A stretch of DNA of 64,000 bases from Neptunomonas qingdaonensis. GTDB taxonomy: Bacteria > Pseudomonadota > Gammaproteobacteria > Pseudomonadales > Balneatricaceae. The translations under genes were made by a program, and so were the position numbers. The stretch is from positions 186,001-250,000 of the forward strand of contig NZ_FOOU01000004.1 of the NCBI RefSeq assembly GCF_900113275.1. The letters are read 5' to 3'. Below are positions 26,608 through 35,157 of the stretch, in pieces (position 1 is the first letter of the stretch; every line of letters starts with the position of its first letter). A model generated the notes under the pieces. It was not told the DNA's origin. It made no database searches and saw only the letters and a program-made list of their open reading frames with translations.

Positions 26608-26882
26608 AATTCACCCTCATCAGGCAGGTGGATGGGCAGTGAAATCTGCCCTGTTATTATTAGCTTCAACCAGGAGGCTGACCAAGAACAGACTGATCTA
26701 CTGCGAAATCCGCATTTCGGCCAGGTTTCCCACTCATTTTTGGCAAATAGAACCACTATTATTCGCAAATGACCGGAAAATATGACTCAAAATGAGCATC
26801 TCTCGCTACGATCGCTATTCTCGGTCAACCTCCTGGGAAACTATCCATTTCATTAGTGCAATATCAAGTGCAATAGCTCTGA
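26608..26882 (-). promoter_or_regulatory. Structured dgcA-dgcB spacer
   Basis: On the plus strand CCAGGAGGCTGACC (26670-26683) pairs with GGTCAACCTCCTGG (26823-26836), a 14-bp inverted repeat with one mismatch enclosing about 140 bases. Inside are a CGAAAT/ATTTCG hairpin (26704-26719) and TTCGCAAATGACC (26763-26775), which resembles the pathway operator but points away from dgcB. A further GGGCAG/CTGCCC hairpin (26634-26651) lies about 30 bases before the dgcB start. The gap may hold an internal promoter or tune dgcB expression relative to dgcA. Confidence 0.4.
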
Positions 26883-28958
26883 TCAGAGGTCCTTGCAGAG
26901 ACGTAACGCATCATAAATCGCCGCATGTACATTACGTTGTGAAACACAGTCGCCCAGTCGCCACAAGATCATATTGCCCTGTCTCTCTTCAGCTGAGAGG
27001 GCTAACACAGGCTGAGACGTGGCAGCAAACAACGCCTCGTTATCTAACTGTCCCTTATTGCAAGATTCCTGCTTGAGTGCGTAATACAGCTCTTCGTTAG
27101 GACGGGTGCCGTTTTCAACGACAACCTGATCAACCACCCGCTCCTCTTTCTGGCCGGTATATTCGTTCTCTAGTACAACAACCAGGTTGTCACCTTCGCG
27201 ATAAACGTTCATCAGCAGCATGTCGGAGGTCATGATCACCTCTTTTTCATACAAATTACGGTAGTAAGTCGGGAAGGTTGTACCACCGATGCCAACACCC
27301 GGCTTGATATCATCAGTCACCAGCTCGACTAACGAGCCTTTTGATGCCAGATAGTCTGCTGCCGACATACCGGAGAATTCACAAATGGTGTCGTAGATCA
27401 GTACATTTTTACCAGGCTCCACTTTTCCCATAAGAATATCCCAGCTGGAAACACACAGGCCTTCAGCTGCGCCCCATGCCGCTTCCTGATCAATAAACGG
27501 ACGACCTCCTGTCGCCAGAATACAGACATCGGGTTTAAGCTCATGAATCAGATCCGTATCGGCACTTGTGCCTAACCGAACATCAACACCCAGACGTTCC
27601 ACTTCCATTGCCAGCCAGCGGGTGATACCTGCCATCTGGTCACGCTGCGGCGCTTTAGCCGCAATCACAATCTGGCCACCCAGCTCTTCTTCTTTTTCAA
27701 TAAGCGTCACATCATGCCCACGCTCTGCGGCTACACGTGCGGCTTCCAGACCGCCCGGGCCACCCCCGACCACCACGACTTTGCGCTTAATACCAGTTGT
27801 TTTTTCAATAACGTGCGGCATTCCCATATGTTCACGAGAGGTTGCAGCGTTCTGAATACAGAGTACATCTAACCCCATATATTGACGGTCAATACAATAG
27901 TTAGCGCCGACACACTGACGAATCTGATCAACCTGATCATTCTTTATTTTGGCAATGATATGCGGATCGGCAATGTGCGCCCGTGTCATACCCACAAAAT
28001 CAACATAACCGGCTTCCAGGATACGTTTCGCCTGATTGGGATCTTTGATGTTCTGCGCATGAATAACCGGTACATTCACTACTTCTTTGATACCGGCCGC
28101 CAGATGCAGGAATGGCTCGGGGGGATAGCTCATATTCGGAATAACGTTTGCCAGCGTATTGTGCGTATCGCAACCCGAACCCACCACGCCGAAGAAATCC
28201 AGTAAACCGGTATCGTTATAGTACTTAGCGATTTGTTTAAGGTCTTCGTGGCTGAGGCCGTCCGGATGAAATTCATCGCCACACATACGCATACCGACGA
28301 CAAAGTCACGACCAACTTCTGCACGTACCGCTTTAAGTACTTCGATACCAAAGCGCATACGGTTTTCCAGACTACCGCCCCATTGGTCAGTACGCTTATT
28401 GACCCGCGGCGACCAAAACTGATCGATCATATGCTGATGTACTGCAGACAGTTCTACGCCGTCTAAGCCGCCCTCTTTGGCACGACGCGCGGCCTGGGCA
28501 AAATCACCAATAATACGCCAGATGTCCTCCTCTTCTATCGTCTTACAGGTAGCACGGTGAACGGGCTCACGAATACCAGAAGGAGACATCAAATTAGGCC
28601 AGTCACCACCATCCCAACGCGAACGACGTCCCATATGGGTAATCTGAATCATGATTTTTCCGCCGTGCTTGTGCACCGCGTCAGCCAAGTTCTGAAAATG
28701 AGGAATAATACGATCTGTCGATAAGTTAACTGAGCTCCACCAACTCTGCGGGCTGTCGATAGATACCACACTGGAACCACCACAGATTGACAGGCCGCAA
28801 CCACCCTTGGCTTTTTCTTCGTAGTACTTTACATAGCGTTCAGTCGTCATACCGCCGTCGGTTGCATAAACCTCAGCGTGAGCGGTACTGACGATACGAT
28901 TACGGATAGTCAGCTTATTAATTTTAAGCGGTTCAAACAGGATATCAAACTGGGACAT
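26883..28958 (-). CDS. dgcA: Dimethylglycine demethylase catalytic subunit DgcA
   Basis: 691 residues with the trimethylamine dehydrogenase layout: an old-yellow-enzyme FMN barrel (about 1-370), an iron-sulfur segment, and a C-terminal NAD/FAD-like domain (VVVVGGGPGGLEAARVAAERG at about 393). In the iron-sulfur segment (about 350-370) the usual CxxCxxC-x12-C reads CVGANYC, then LCIQNAA: the second cysteine is alanine. A [4Fe-4S] cluster may be altered or absent, or use another ligand. It oxidatively demethylates dimethylglycine to sarcosine with DgcB and ETF. It lies downstream of the M19 and V4R genes and upstream of dgcB in one minus-strand operon. Confidence 0.93.
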   Translation of the reverse strand: MSQFDILFEPLKINKLTIRNRIVSTAHAEVYATDGGMTTERYVKYYEEKAKGGCGLSICGGSSVVSIDSPQSWWSSVNLSTDRIIPHFQNLADAVHKHGGKIMIQITHMGRRSRWDGGDWPNLMSPSGIREPVHRATCKTIEEEDIWRIIGDFAQAARRAKEGGLDGVELSAVHQHMIDQFWSPRVNKRTDQWGGSLENRMRFGIEVLKAVRAEVGRDFVVGMRMCGDEFHPDGLSHEDLKQIAKYYNDTGLLDFFGVVGSGCDTHNTLANVIPNMSYPPEPFLHLAAGIKEVVNVPVIHAQNIKDPNQAKRILEAGYVDFVGMTRAHIADPHIIAKIKNDQVDQIRQCVGANYCIDRQYMGLDVLCIQNAATSREHMGMPHVIEKTTGIKRKVVVVGGGPGGLEAARVAAERGHDVTLIEKEEELGGQIVIAAKAPQRDQMAGITRWLAMEVERLGVDVRLGTSADTDLIHELKPDVCILATGGRPFIDQEAAWGAAEGLCVSSWDILMGKVEPGKNVLIYDTICEFSGMSAADYLASKGSLVELVTDDIKPGVGIGGTTFPTYYRNLYEKEVIMTSDMLLMNVYREGDNLVVVLENEYTGQKEERVVDQVVVENGTRPNEELYYALKQESCNKGQLDNEALFAATSQPVLALSAEERQGNMILWRLGDCVSQRNVHAAIYDALRLCKDL

Positions 28959-29041
28959 GATCGGACCCCACCTTTAGATTATTAACCAGTTATCCAATGC
29001 TGTTATATCAGCCCGATAAGCGGTTTCGATTTTATGGTTGG

Positions 29042-29587
29042 TTATAATGGAGTGACTTCAAAGTAGCCGACATCACAGCCATCTTCTGCGGCGCACTGAG
29101 TCTGTACCGCTTTAGTGCGTACGGCATAGCCGAGGCTTTCGGCGATCTGATCCATCGCCCCGGCAAACCAGCCCGTGAACATGTAATCAACCTTGCGATT
29201 AACTTTGCCGTACTGATAAACGAAGGCAGAGTTTTCCAGGCGAACTGTGGCAGTACCCTTTTCAAGATCCAGTTCTTCAGTAATAAAGAAACCCCAACCG
29301 CGTTGAGATAGGCGTTTCATGTAATGCTCGAATACATCCGCACCTGATATACCGTGTTCAGCCGCTTCTTTCTCACACCAGTAATGTGCCGACTTATACC
29401 CTGCTTTATAAAGAATATCTGCGTACTTTCCGGCACCAATCTCTTCTTCAATCCCCATGTGATTGTTAACGAAGAAGTGGCGCGGCACATACAACATTGG
29501 CAGCGCATCGGTGGTCCATACTCCGGTTTCATCATCGACTAGGATCGGCATTTCTGGTGCATGTACACTCATTCTTTCTAACCTCAA
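29042..29587 (-). CDS. DUF5943/V4R-domain protein of the dgc operon
   Basis: 181 residues, no membrane segment. The C-terminal half reads as a V4R (4-vinyl reductase) domain: LSQRGWGFFITEEL, a short ENSAFVYQYG strand, then QTQCAAEDGCDVGYFEV with the two cysteines expected of a small-molecule or metal-binding V4R site. In Pseudomonas aeruginosa the equivalent position is PA5397, between the dipeptidase-like gene and dgcA, as I recall. Function is unknown; a regulatory or accessory role in dimethylglycine metabolism is the simplest guess. It is flanked by 83 bp (dgcA side) and 117 bp (M19 side). Confidence 0.75.
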   Translation of the reverse strand: MRLERMSVHAPEMPILVDDETGVWTTDALPMLYVPRHFFVNNHMGIEEEIGAGKYADILYKAGYKSAHYWCEKEAAEHGISGADVFEHYMKRLSQRGWGFFITEELDLEKGTATVRLENSAFVYQYGKVNRKVDYMFTGWFAGAMDQIAESLGYAVRTKAVQTQCAAEDGCDVGYFEVTPL

Positions 29588-29643
29588 AAATTCTTTTGTT
29601 TTAATTATTTTTTATCAAGACACATCGCCAATTTCGGCAACGC

Positions 29644-29688
29644 CACTCTCATAAACATCACTTTCATAAACAATACTTTCATCAACGT
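29644..29688. repeat. 15-bp tandem repeat (three units) after the M19 stop codon
   Basis: CACTCTCATAAACAT (29644-29658), CACTTTCATAAACAA (29659-29673) and TACTTTCATCAACGT (29674-29688) are imperfect 15-bp units. On the minus strand, in frame with the upstream M19 gene, they encode the pentapeptides VDESI, VYESD and VYESG. The frame stays open for 29 codons past the TGA, to 29615. Confidence 0.8.
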
Positions 29689-29704
29689 CACTCGGTATTT
29701 GAAA

Positions 29705-30682
29705 TCAGGCGCCCCAGACATCTTTAAGCAGCGTCACCCAGTTTTCGCCCATAATCTTGCGCACTTGTGTTTCAGAAAAACCACGACGCAGCAATGCTTC
29801 AGTCAGGTTAGGGAACTCGCCAACCGTGCGAATGCCTTCAGGGTTGATAATCTTGCCAAAGCGCGTCAAACGGCGCGCATAGCCTTTATCGTGAGTCAGG
29901 TATTCGAAGAAGTTCTGATCCTGACCCTGGGTAAAGTCGGTACCGATACCGATGCTATCTTCACCCACGATGTTGTAGATATACTCAATCGCTTCAACAT
30001 AATCTTCGATGGTCGAATCAATACCGTTTTTCAGGAAAGGCGCGAACATAGTGACACCGACAAATCCACCGTGATCTGCTATAAACTTCAGCTCGGCGTC
30101 CGACTTGTTACGCGGATGATCTTTTAAACCACTGGGCAGACAGTGTGAATACGCCACCCGCTGTTTAGATTCGAGGATAACTTCTTCAGACGTTTTAGCA
30201 CCCACGTGAGACAAGTCACACAACACGCCCACGCGATTCATTTCAGCAACAATTTCACGACCGAAGCCGGATAAACCGCCATCGCGCTCGTAACAGCCCG
30301 TGCCAACTAAATTCTGGGTGTTGTAACACATCTGCACAATTCCAACGCCCAGGTCCTTGAATATCTGCACATAGCCAATTTGGTCTTCAAACGCATTAGC
30401 GTTCTGAAATCCCATCATGACGCCGGTTTTACCTTCCTGCTTAGCACGCTTAATATCTGCAGTGGTATGTACTTTGATGAGCAGATCACTGCTGGCTTCA
30501 ATAAGCTGATTCATCTCGACTACATTGTTTACCGTATTCTGAAAATTTTCCCAGAAAGAGACCGTACAGTTGGCGGCAGTCAGCCCACCTTTTGACATGT
30601 CTTCAAAAAGCTCCCGATTCCATTTCGCGCAGATCAGGCCATCAATAATGATGGCATCCCGGTGCAGTTCAGCGGCGTTCAT
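29705..30682 (-). CDS. Peptidase M19 homologue of the dgc operon, lacking part of the metal site
   Basis: About 325 residues from the ATG at 30682 (AAAGGATAATAACA before it); a start 21 bp upstream lacks such a site. The order of motifs is M19: LCDLSHVG, YSHCLPSG, RNKSD and IGIGTDF are kept. The HxD after IDG is missing (IIDGLICAKW: L16, C18) and the usual EGG glutamate is glutamine (MMGFQNANAF). These are the same substitutions as in the 5067-6077 paralogue. It corresponds by position to PA5396 in Pseudomonas, whose function is, to my knowledge, not settled. It is the first gene of the M19-V4R-dgcAB-etfAB operon. Reading through its TGA would add 29 residues with a pentapeptide repeat. Confidence 0.82.
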   Translation of the reverse strand: MNAAELHRDAIIIDGLICAKWNRELFEDMSKGGLTAANCTVSFWENFQNTVNNVVEMNQLIEASSDLLIKVHTTADIKRAKQEGKTGVMMGFQNANAFEDQIGYVQIFKDLGVGIVQMCYNTQNLVGTGCYERDGGLSGFGREIVAEMNRVGVLCDLSHVGAKTSEEVILESKQRVAYSHCLPSGLKDHPRNKSDAELKFIADHGGFVGVTMFAPFLKNGIDSTIEDYVEAIEYIYNIVGEDSIGIGTDFTQGQDQNFFEYLTHDKGYARRLTRFGKIINPEGIRTVGEFPNLTEALLRRGFSETQVRKIMGENWVTLLKDVWGA

Positions 30683-30984
30683 TGTTATTATCCTTTCTAT
30701 CACGGGTTGGTCGCGTATTTCGCAACCCCCTGATTAATAATCACTCCAACGAAAAATGGGTCAGAGCGAGAGGAGGTTAAAGAACTTACTCTCCCCAACG
30801 TTCAGGCCAGTGTAAAATTTAGTGAGGATCGTCAAGACGCTGGAAGCGACTCTCTTGATACCAAAAGCGTCACATCCGCTATGTCGGGGATAGATAAAAG
30901 GCAATTGCTGCTGCACCAGGGCCGAATACGCGACTCTGCTACATCAAAGAGTGGAAGGATATAATTTGAAGCGAAATGGAGCCG
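30683..30984 (-). promoter_or_regulatory. Probable promoter region of the dgc operon, downstream of gbdR
   Basis: 302 bp without a gene, between gbdR and the first gene of the dgc operon on the same strand. It should hold the dgc promoter. GCGACTCT occurs twice (30846-30853 and 30930-30937). TATGTCGGGGATAG near 30880 resembles the pathway motif weakly and in the wrong orientation. No confident operator or -35/-10 pair was found. Confidence 0.4.
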
Positions 30985-32214
30985 TTATTTCTTAATTCGC
31001 ACACTGCCAAAAGTAGACTCTGAACGGGCTTCCAGCAACGCATCATTAGCGATTGAGTCGCGCTTTTTGGCCTTCGATGCTTGCTTGAGGGGTTCTTTCT
31101 GTATTCCCTGATCAGGCTGAGCCGACACGTTTTGTATCATCGACTGCTTTTCATTGAGCTTATCGCCAGCCTCCCCGGATATGACAGGCAGGGATATTCC
31201 ACTTTGCACCTTTTGCTGCGCGCTTTTACGCTTATTACCAGAGCGCTCTTCACTGGGAGGTACACCCATCTGTTCCCGATAACACTTGCTGAAATGCGGC
31301 GTAGAGACAAAGCCACACGCCGTCGATATTTCAATAATAGGTAGGTCACTTTGCTTTAGTAACTGGCGTGCACGCAGCAAACGTAATTTCAAATAATACT
31401 TAGAGGGTGGACATTGCAGGTATTTTATAAATAAGCGCTCTAACTGGCGTCGTGAAAGACCTGCATAATGTGCCAGTTCATCCATATCAATCAGCTCTTC
31501 TATGTTAGCCGCCATCAAACCGACAACTTCGGCCAATTTAGGCTGCATAGCCGCCGAAACATACTGCAGTGGCACTTTTTGCTGGTCTGTTTCACTGCGA
31601 ATACGATCACAGATAAACATTTCTGAAATTGCAGTAGACAGTAACGCACTATGCTCCTGCTTGATCAGATGCAACATCATATCAAGCGGTGCGTTGCCTC
31701 CCGTGGACGTCATACGATCCCGATCAAAGCTAAAAAGACGGTTAGAGCAACAGACTCTGGGAAAAGCTTCCTGTAGTCCTGCTATATATTCCCAGTGCGT
31801 ACTGCAATCATAACCGTCGAGCAAGCCCGCCTCAGCCAGCACATAAGCGCCGGTGCAAATTGCACCTAAGGTGCAGCCTTTGCGGGCCTGGGACTTGAGC
31901 CAGGTAAGCTGAGTTTTGCTGTAAGCACGCGTAACATTAAGCCCCCCGGCGACAATAACGATATCCAGCAAGGCTGCATTTTGCATACTGGAATCAGGGG
32001 TTATCTTAATGCCGTCGCTGGCGCTCACCGCCCCGCCATCTTCCGTGAGGGTAACCCACTCATAAAGGGGTTCCCCGCTCAGTTGGTTCGCCATGCGCAA
32101 AGGCTCAACAGCCGACGCTAACGATATCATCGTAAAATTATTGAGTAGTAAAAACCCAATTTTTTTAGTTATGAATTCGCTATCACCCTGATTATCACTA
32201 CTCGAATTATTCAT
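30985..32214 (-). CDS. gbdR: GbdR-like AraC-family regulator with GATase1-like sensor domain
   Basis: About 409 residues from the ATG at 32214; a TTG 12 bp upstream is also in frame. The N-terminal DJ-1/PfpI-like domain (about 15-190: IGFLLLNNFTMISLASAVEP, GAICTGAYVLAEAGLLDG) is followed by the AraC double helix-turn-helix (about 215-320: LAHYAGLSRRQLERLF and AQQ-like STACGFVSTPHFSKCY). This is the GbdR type, which activates betaine, dimethylglycine and sarcosine catabolism when betaine or dimethylglycine is present. A Lys-rich tail of about 85 residues after the DNA-binding domain is unusual. Location between the dgc operon and sdaA fits the role. The identity as GbdR rather than a paralogue is inferred from position. 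Confidence 0.8.
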   Translation of the reverse strand: MNNSSSDNQGDSEFITKKIGFLLLNNFTMISLASAVEPLRMANQLSGEPLYEWVTLTEDGGAVSASDGIKITPDSSMQNAALLDIVIVAGGLNVTRAYSKTQLTWLKSQARKGCTLGAICTGAYVLAEAGLLDGYDCSTHWEYIAGLQEAFPRVCCSNRLFSFDRDRMTSTGGNAPLDMMLHLIKQEHSALLSTAISEMFICDRIRSETDQQKVPLQYVSAAMQPKLAEVVGLMAANIEELIDMDELAHYAGLSRRQLERLFIKYLQCPPSKYYLKLRLLRARQLLKQSDLPIIEISTACGFVSTPHFSKCYREQMGVPPSEERSGNKRKSAQQKVQSGISLPVISGEAGDKLNEKQSMIQNVSAQPDQGIQKEPLKQASKAKKRDSIANDALLEARSESTFGSVRIKK

Positions 32215-32276
32215 CAACAAATCCAAGCTACAGCGTTAATATGACATTTATCATATCTCGCCAGATTTTTAACAAA

Positions 32277-33656
32277 TCAGCACTCAATCGCATTGACGGC
32301 TAACCCACCGCGTGAAGTTTCCTTGTACTTATCCTGCATATCACGGCCGGTATCGCGCATCGTTCGAATCACTTTATCCAATGAGATAAAGTGTTCTCCA
32401 TCACCGCGTAAGGCCATTTGTGTGGCATTAATTGCTTTCATGGCACCAATCGCATTTCGCTCGATACACGGGACTTGTACCAAGCCTCCCACAGGATCGC
32501 AGGTCAATCCCAGATTGTGCTCCAAACCTATTTCAGCGGCATTCTCTACTTGTTCAGGAGTCCCCCCTAATATTTCACACAGGCCTGCTGCGGCCATAGC
32601 ACAGGCCGAACCAACTTCTCCCTGGCAACCCACTTCGGCGCCGGAAATAGAGGCATTTTTCTTACACAAGGCGCCGATAGCGGCAGCCGCCAGCATAAAA
32701 TCAACCACCGCATCTTCGCTGGGGTCTTCTGTGAACTCCATGTAATACATCAATACTGCCGGAATAATGCCCGCGGCACCATTGGTTGGAGCGGTCACCA
32801 TACGGCCACCCGCTGCATTCTCCTCATTCACTGCCAGCGCATAGAGGTTTATCCAATCCATAGCGCTTAAAGTGCTACTTATTACGTTAGGCTGTGTCCC
32901 GCGCTGTAACGATTTATGCCAGCTCGCCGCACGACGTCTGACATTTAAACCGCCAGGCAAAACACCCTCGTTGACTAAACCACTGTGGACACAATCCTGC
33001 ATGGCCTGCCAGATGACTTTTAACCCGGCACGTGTTTCAGCTTCAGTTCGCCAAACTTTTTCATTTTCCATCATCAACTGGCTGATGCTCAGCTTGTTCT
33101 GTTTACATAGCGCCAGTAGTTGTACTGCATTATTGAACTCATAGGGCAGCGCAACTTGCGGGACTAAATGCGCATCGGCGGTTGCATCGCTTTCATCAAT
33201 AACAAAACCACCCCCGACCGAATAGTAAGTGTTTGCATAGAGCAGCGTGCCATCCACCGCTGTCGCAAGCAGTCGCATAGCATTAGGATGATAAGGAAGA
33301 TTCTCTTCAAGCAGTCTCATATCTCTGGACCAGATAAATTCCACATCATACTGACCCAGCAGGCTTAATCTGTTGGTCTGCTGAAGCGTCGCGACAACAG
33401 GGTCGATAATCTTAGGGTCAATAGTAGCGGGACGCTCTCCCATCAATCCAACAATGACCGACTTATCGGTGCCATGACCTATACCCGTTGCGCTGAGTGA
33501 GCCGAACAGATCGACACGGATATTATGCACCTTCTCAGCCATACCATGCTGTTGAAGATGATGTGCAAATTCAGCAGCGGCTAGCATCGGGCCAACGGTA
33601 TGAGAGCTGGAAGGACCTATTCCAATTTTAAAAAGATCAAAAACACTGATAGACAT
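32277..33656 (-). CDS. sdaA: L-serine ammonia-lyase (serine dehydratase), iron-sulfur type
   Basis: 459 residues from the ATG at 33656, which has GGAGG four bases upstream; an earlier in-frame start would add MCGGI. The single-chain alpha-beta form is seen: [20 protein letters not shown] at the N-terminus, and a catalytic domain with [20 protein letters not shown] (about 345), [18 protein letters not shown] (about 385) supplying the [4Fe-4S] cysteines. It deaminates L-serine to pyruvate and ammonia, the last step of the betaine route in this window. It lies upstream of gbdR on the same strand. A candidate pathway operator precedes it. Confidence 0.93.
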   Translation of the reverse strand: MSISVFDLFKIGIGPSSSHTVGPMLAAAEFAHHLQQHGMAEKVHNIRVDLFGSLSATGIGHGTDKSVIVGLMGERPATIDPKIIDPVVATLQQTNRLSLLGQYDVEFIWSRDMRLLEENLPYHPNAMRLLATAVDGTLLYANTYYSVGGGFVIDESDATADAHLVPQVALPYEFNNAVQLLALCKQNKLSISQLMMENEKVWRTEAETRAGLKVIWQAMQDCVHSGLVNEGVLPGGLNVRRRAASWHKSLQRGTQPNVISSTLSAMDWINLYALAVNEENAAGGRMVTAPTNGAAGIIPAVLMYYMEFTEDPSEDAVVDFMLAAAAIGALCKKNASISGAEVGCQGEVGSACAMAAAGLCEILGGTPEQVENAAEIGLEHNLGLTCDPVGGLVQVPCIERNAIGAMKAINATQMALRGDGEHFISLDKVIRTMRDTGRDMQDKYKETSRGGLAVNAIEC

Positions 33657-33729
33657 GATGCCTCCGCACAATGTGCGTAATTATTATTCTGATAGACAAG
33701 AGATTATATTCTCACTAAAAAATGCCATA

Positions 33730-33744
33730 TGCCAATTTACGACC
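33730..33744 (-). promoter_or_regulatory. Candidate operator facing sdaA
   Basis: On the minus strand the site reads GGTCGTAAATTGGCA, 73 bp upstream of the sdaA start and in the same orientation as the gbcA, glyA and BCCT sites. Nine of its first ten bases match the glyA site. Confidence 0.45.
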
Positions 33745-33809
33745 TGTAGTTTTCTTTGAGCGTTAAAAGAATCATGAAATCAGGTTTTTTATATAGATGG
33801 CACTTCGGC

Positions 33810-33842
33810 TTTACTCAGGCGGGTTATCGTCGCCTGAGTAAA
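33810..33842. repeat. Perfect 12-bp inverted repeat in the sdaA/AraC divergent region
   Basis: TTTACTCAGGCG (33810-33821), nine-base spacer, CGCCTGAGTAAA (33831-33842). There is no U-run on either side, so a protein-binding operator or structured leader is more likely than a terminator. It is 153 bp upstream of sdaA and 258 bp upstream of the AraC gene. The rest of the 33657-34100 spacer also holds TTACCGCCCGGTAA (34004-34017), a palindrome 83 bp before the AraC gene. Confidence 0.7.
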
Positions 33843-34100
33843 ATCATTGTAAACTCGCCATGATATTTTCGTTGGCGAACATTATGCGTGTGAATAAGAT
33901 GTTAAGTGCTTAGGATAATTGTATCTAATGATGAATATACACAACCGCACAGGCGCAAGCCCCGCTGAAAACCTAAAGAAATAGAAGCTGACAGGGATCA
34001 GAATTACCGCCCGGTAACATTATCATCGAGTGGTTAACTTAATCGTATGTTCCTTAGTAACCATGAGTAAAAGAAAAAGCATAACGAATAGGTATGATTT

Positions 34101-35138
34101 ATGACCGGCCATAAAGAGAAACGCAACTTTAGCGCAAAAATGCGAGATGCTAACAGTGCTTTTTTACCTGCGGGCAGCACTCAATCTGAACCCACGCATG
34201 TCGGTTTCATTCTGCAAAAGCATTTCTCTATGATGGCTTTCACGGCGGCAGTTGACGCTTTAGTCACAGCCAACCTGGTCAATACCAGCCCACTCTTTAG
34301 CTATGAAACACTTGCTGTAGATAGCTCGCCTGTTATCAGTGATCTGGGTATAGAAATTTCTGCCGACTCCATCATTAATGATGCAAGCTCACACAAAAAC
34401 CTCCCTAAAATACTTATCATTTGTGGCGGCTTTCGTTGTTCAACTGACGCACACCCGGCCCTTAGCATGCTGCTTAAAGAGGCGGCCAAACAAGGCGTTA
34501 TCATGGGTGGGATATGGAATGGTGCGATCCCGTTAGCTCACGCAGGTCTGCTAGACAATCTAAGCTGTGCCGTCCATCCAGATAACCACGCATTTATGCG
34601 CGAGCGGTTTCCTCACGTAACCACCTCCAATCAAGTGTTTGTTCGCGACAACAACCGTCTCAGTTGTGCAGGCCCGGTTAGCGCTTTAGAGATGATGCTT
34701 TACCTGATTGGGCAAATACACGGAAAAGCTATCATCAGAGCCATTCGGGAGATTCTAAGCTGCGATCAGATATCAGAAAGCAGTGACATACGTCTCAACC
34801 AAGTGATTGACGACCCCTGCCTACCCGAAAAACTGCGTGATCTGATGTCACTCATGGCCGCAAATATTGAAGAACCTATCAGTGCCGATGAATTAAGTGG
34901 GCTTGTTGGTATTTCAAGACGTCAAACCGAGCGCTTATTTCAGCATCATCTGGAAACATCACCTAGCCGCTATTATTTGGAGCTTAGAATTACGCATGCT
35001 CGCCGTTTGCTGTTACAAACGAATGACTCAATTACCAACATTGCTCTGGCGAGTGGTTTTGTCAGTACCAGCCACTTCAGTAATTGTTACAAAGACTATT
35101 TTGGCGTCTCCCCCACGCTTGCCCGCGAAAACCGGTGA
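34101..35138 (+). CDS. GATase1-like AraC-family regulator, possibly SouR-like
   Basis: 345 residues, same architecture as GbdR: a DJ-1/PfpI-like sensor (about 30-210) and two C-terminal helix-turn-helix motifs (LSGLVGISRRQTERLFQHHL, and IALASGFVSTSHFSNCYKDY). The nucleophile-elbow cysteine of the sensor domain is tryptophan (GGIWNGAIPLAHAGLLDN). The gene is next to purU and sox and divergent from sdaA. In Pseudomonas the paralogue SouR senses sarcosine, and the position here fits such a role, but CdhR- or ArgR-like functions cannot be excluded. A palindrome at 34004-34017 precedes it. Confidence 0.8.
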   Translation: MTGHKEKRNFSAKMRDANSAFLPAGSTQSEPTHVGFILQKHFSMMAFTAAVDALVTANLVNTSPLFSYETLAVDSSPVISDLGIEISADSIINDASSHKNLPKILIICGGFRCSTDAHPALSMLLKEAAKQGVIMGGIWNGAIPLAHAGLLDNLSCAVHPDNHAFMRERFPHVTTSNQVFVRDNNRLSCAGPVSALEMMLYLIGQIHGKAIIRAIREILSCDQISESSDIRLNQVIDDPCLPEKLRDLMSLMAANIEEPISADELSGLVGISRRQTERLFQHHLETSPSRYYLELRITHARRLLLQTNDSITNIALASGFVSTSHFSNCYKDYFGVSPTLARENR

Positions 35139-35157
35139 GCATTGAAGGCCGCGCAAA

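Noticed and set aside
30870-30895. TATGTCGGGGATAG upstream of the dgc operon as a pathway operator
   Set aside because: It matches the motif at too few positions and points away from the dgc operon.
33810-33842. 12-bp inverted repeat as an intrinsic terminator
   Set aside because: No run of T follows on either strand and both flanking genes diverge from the region.
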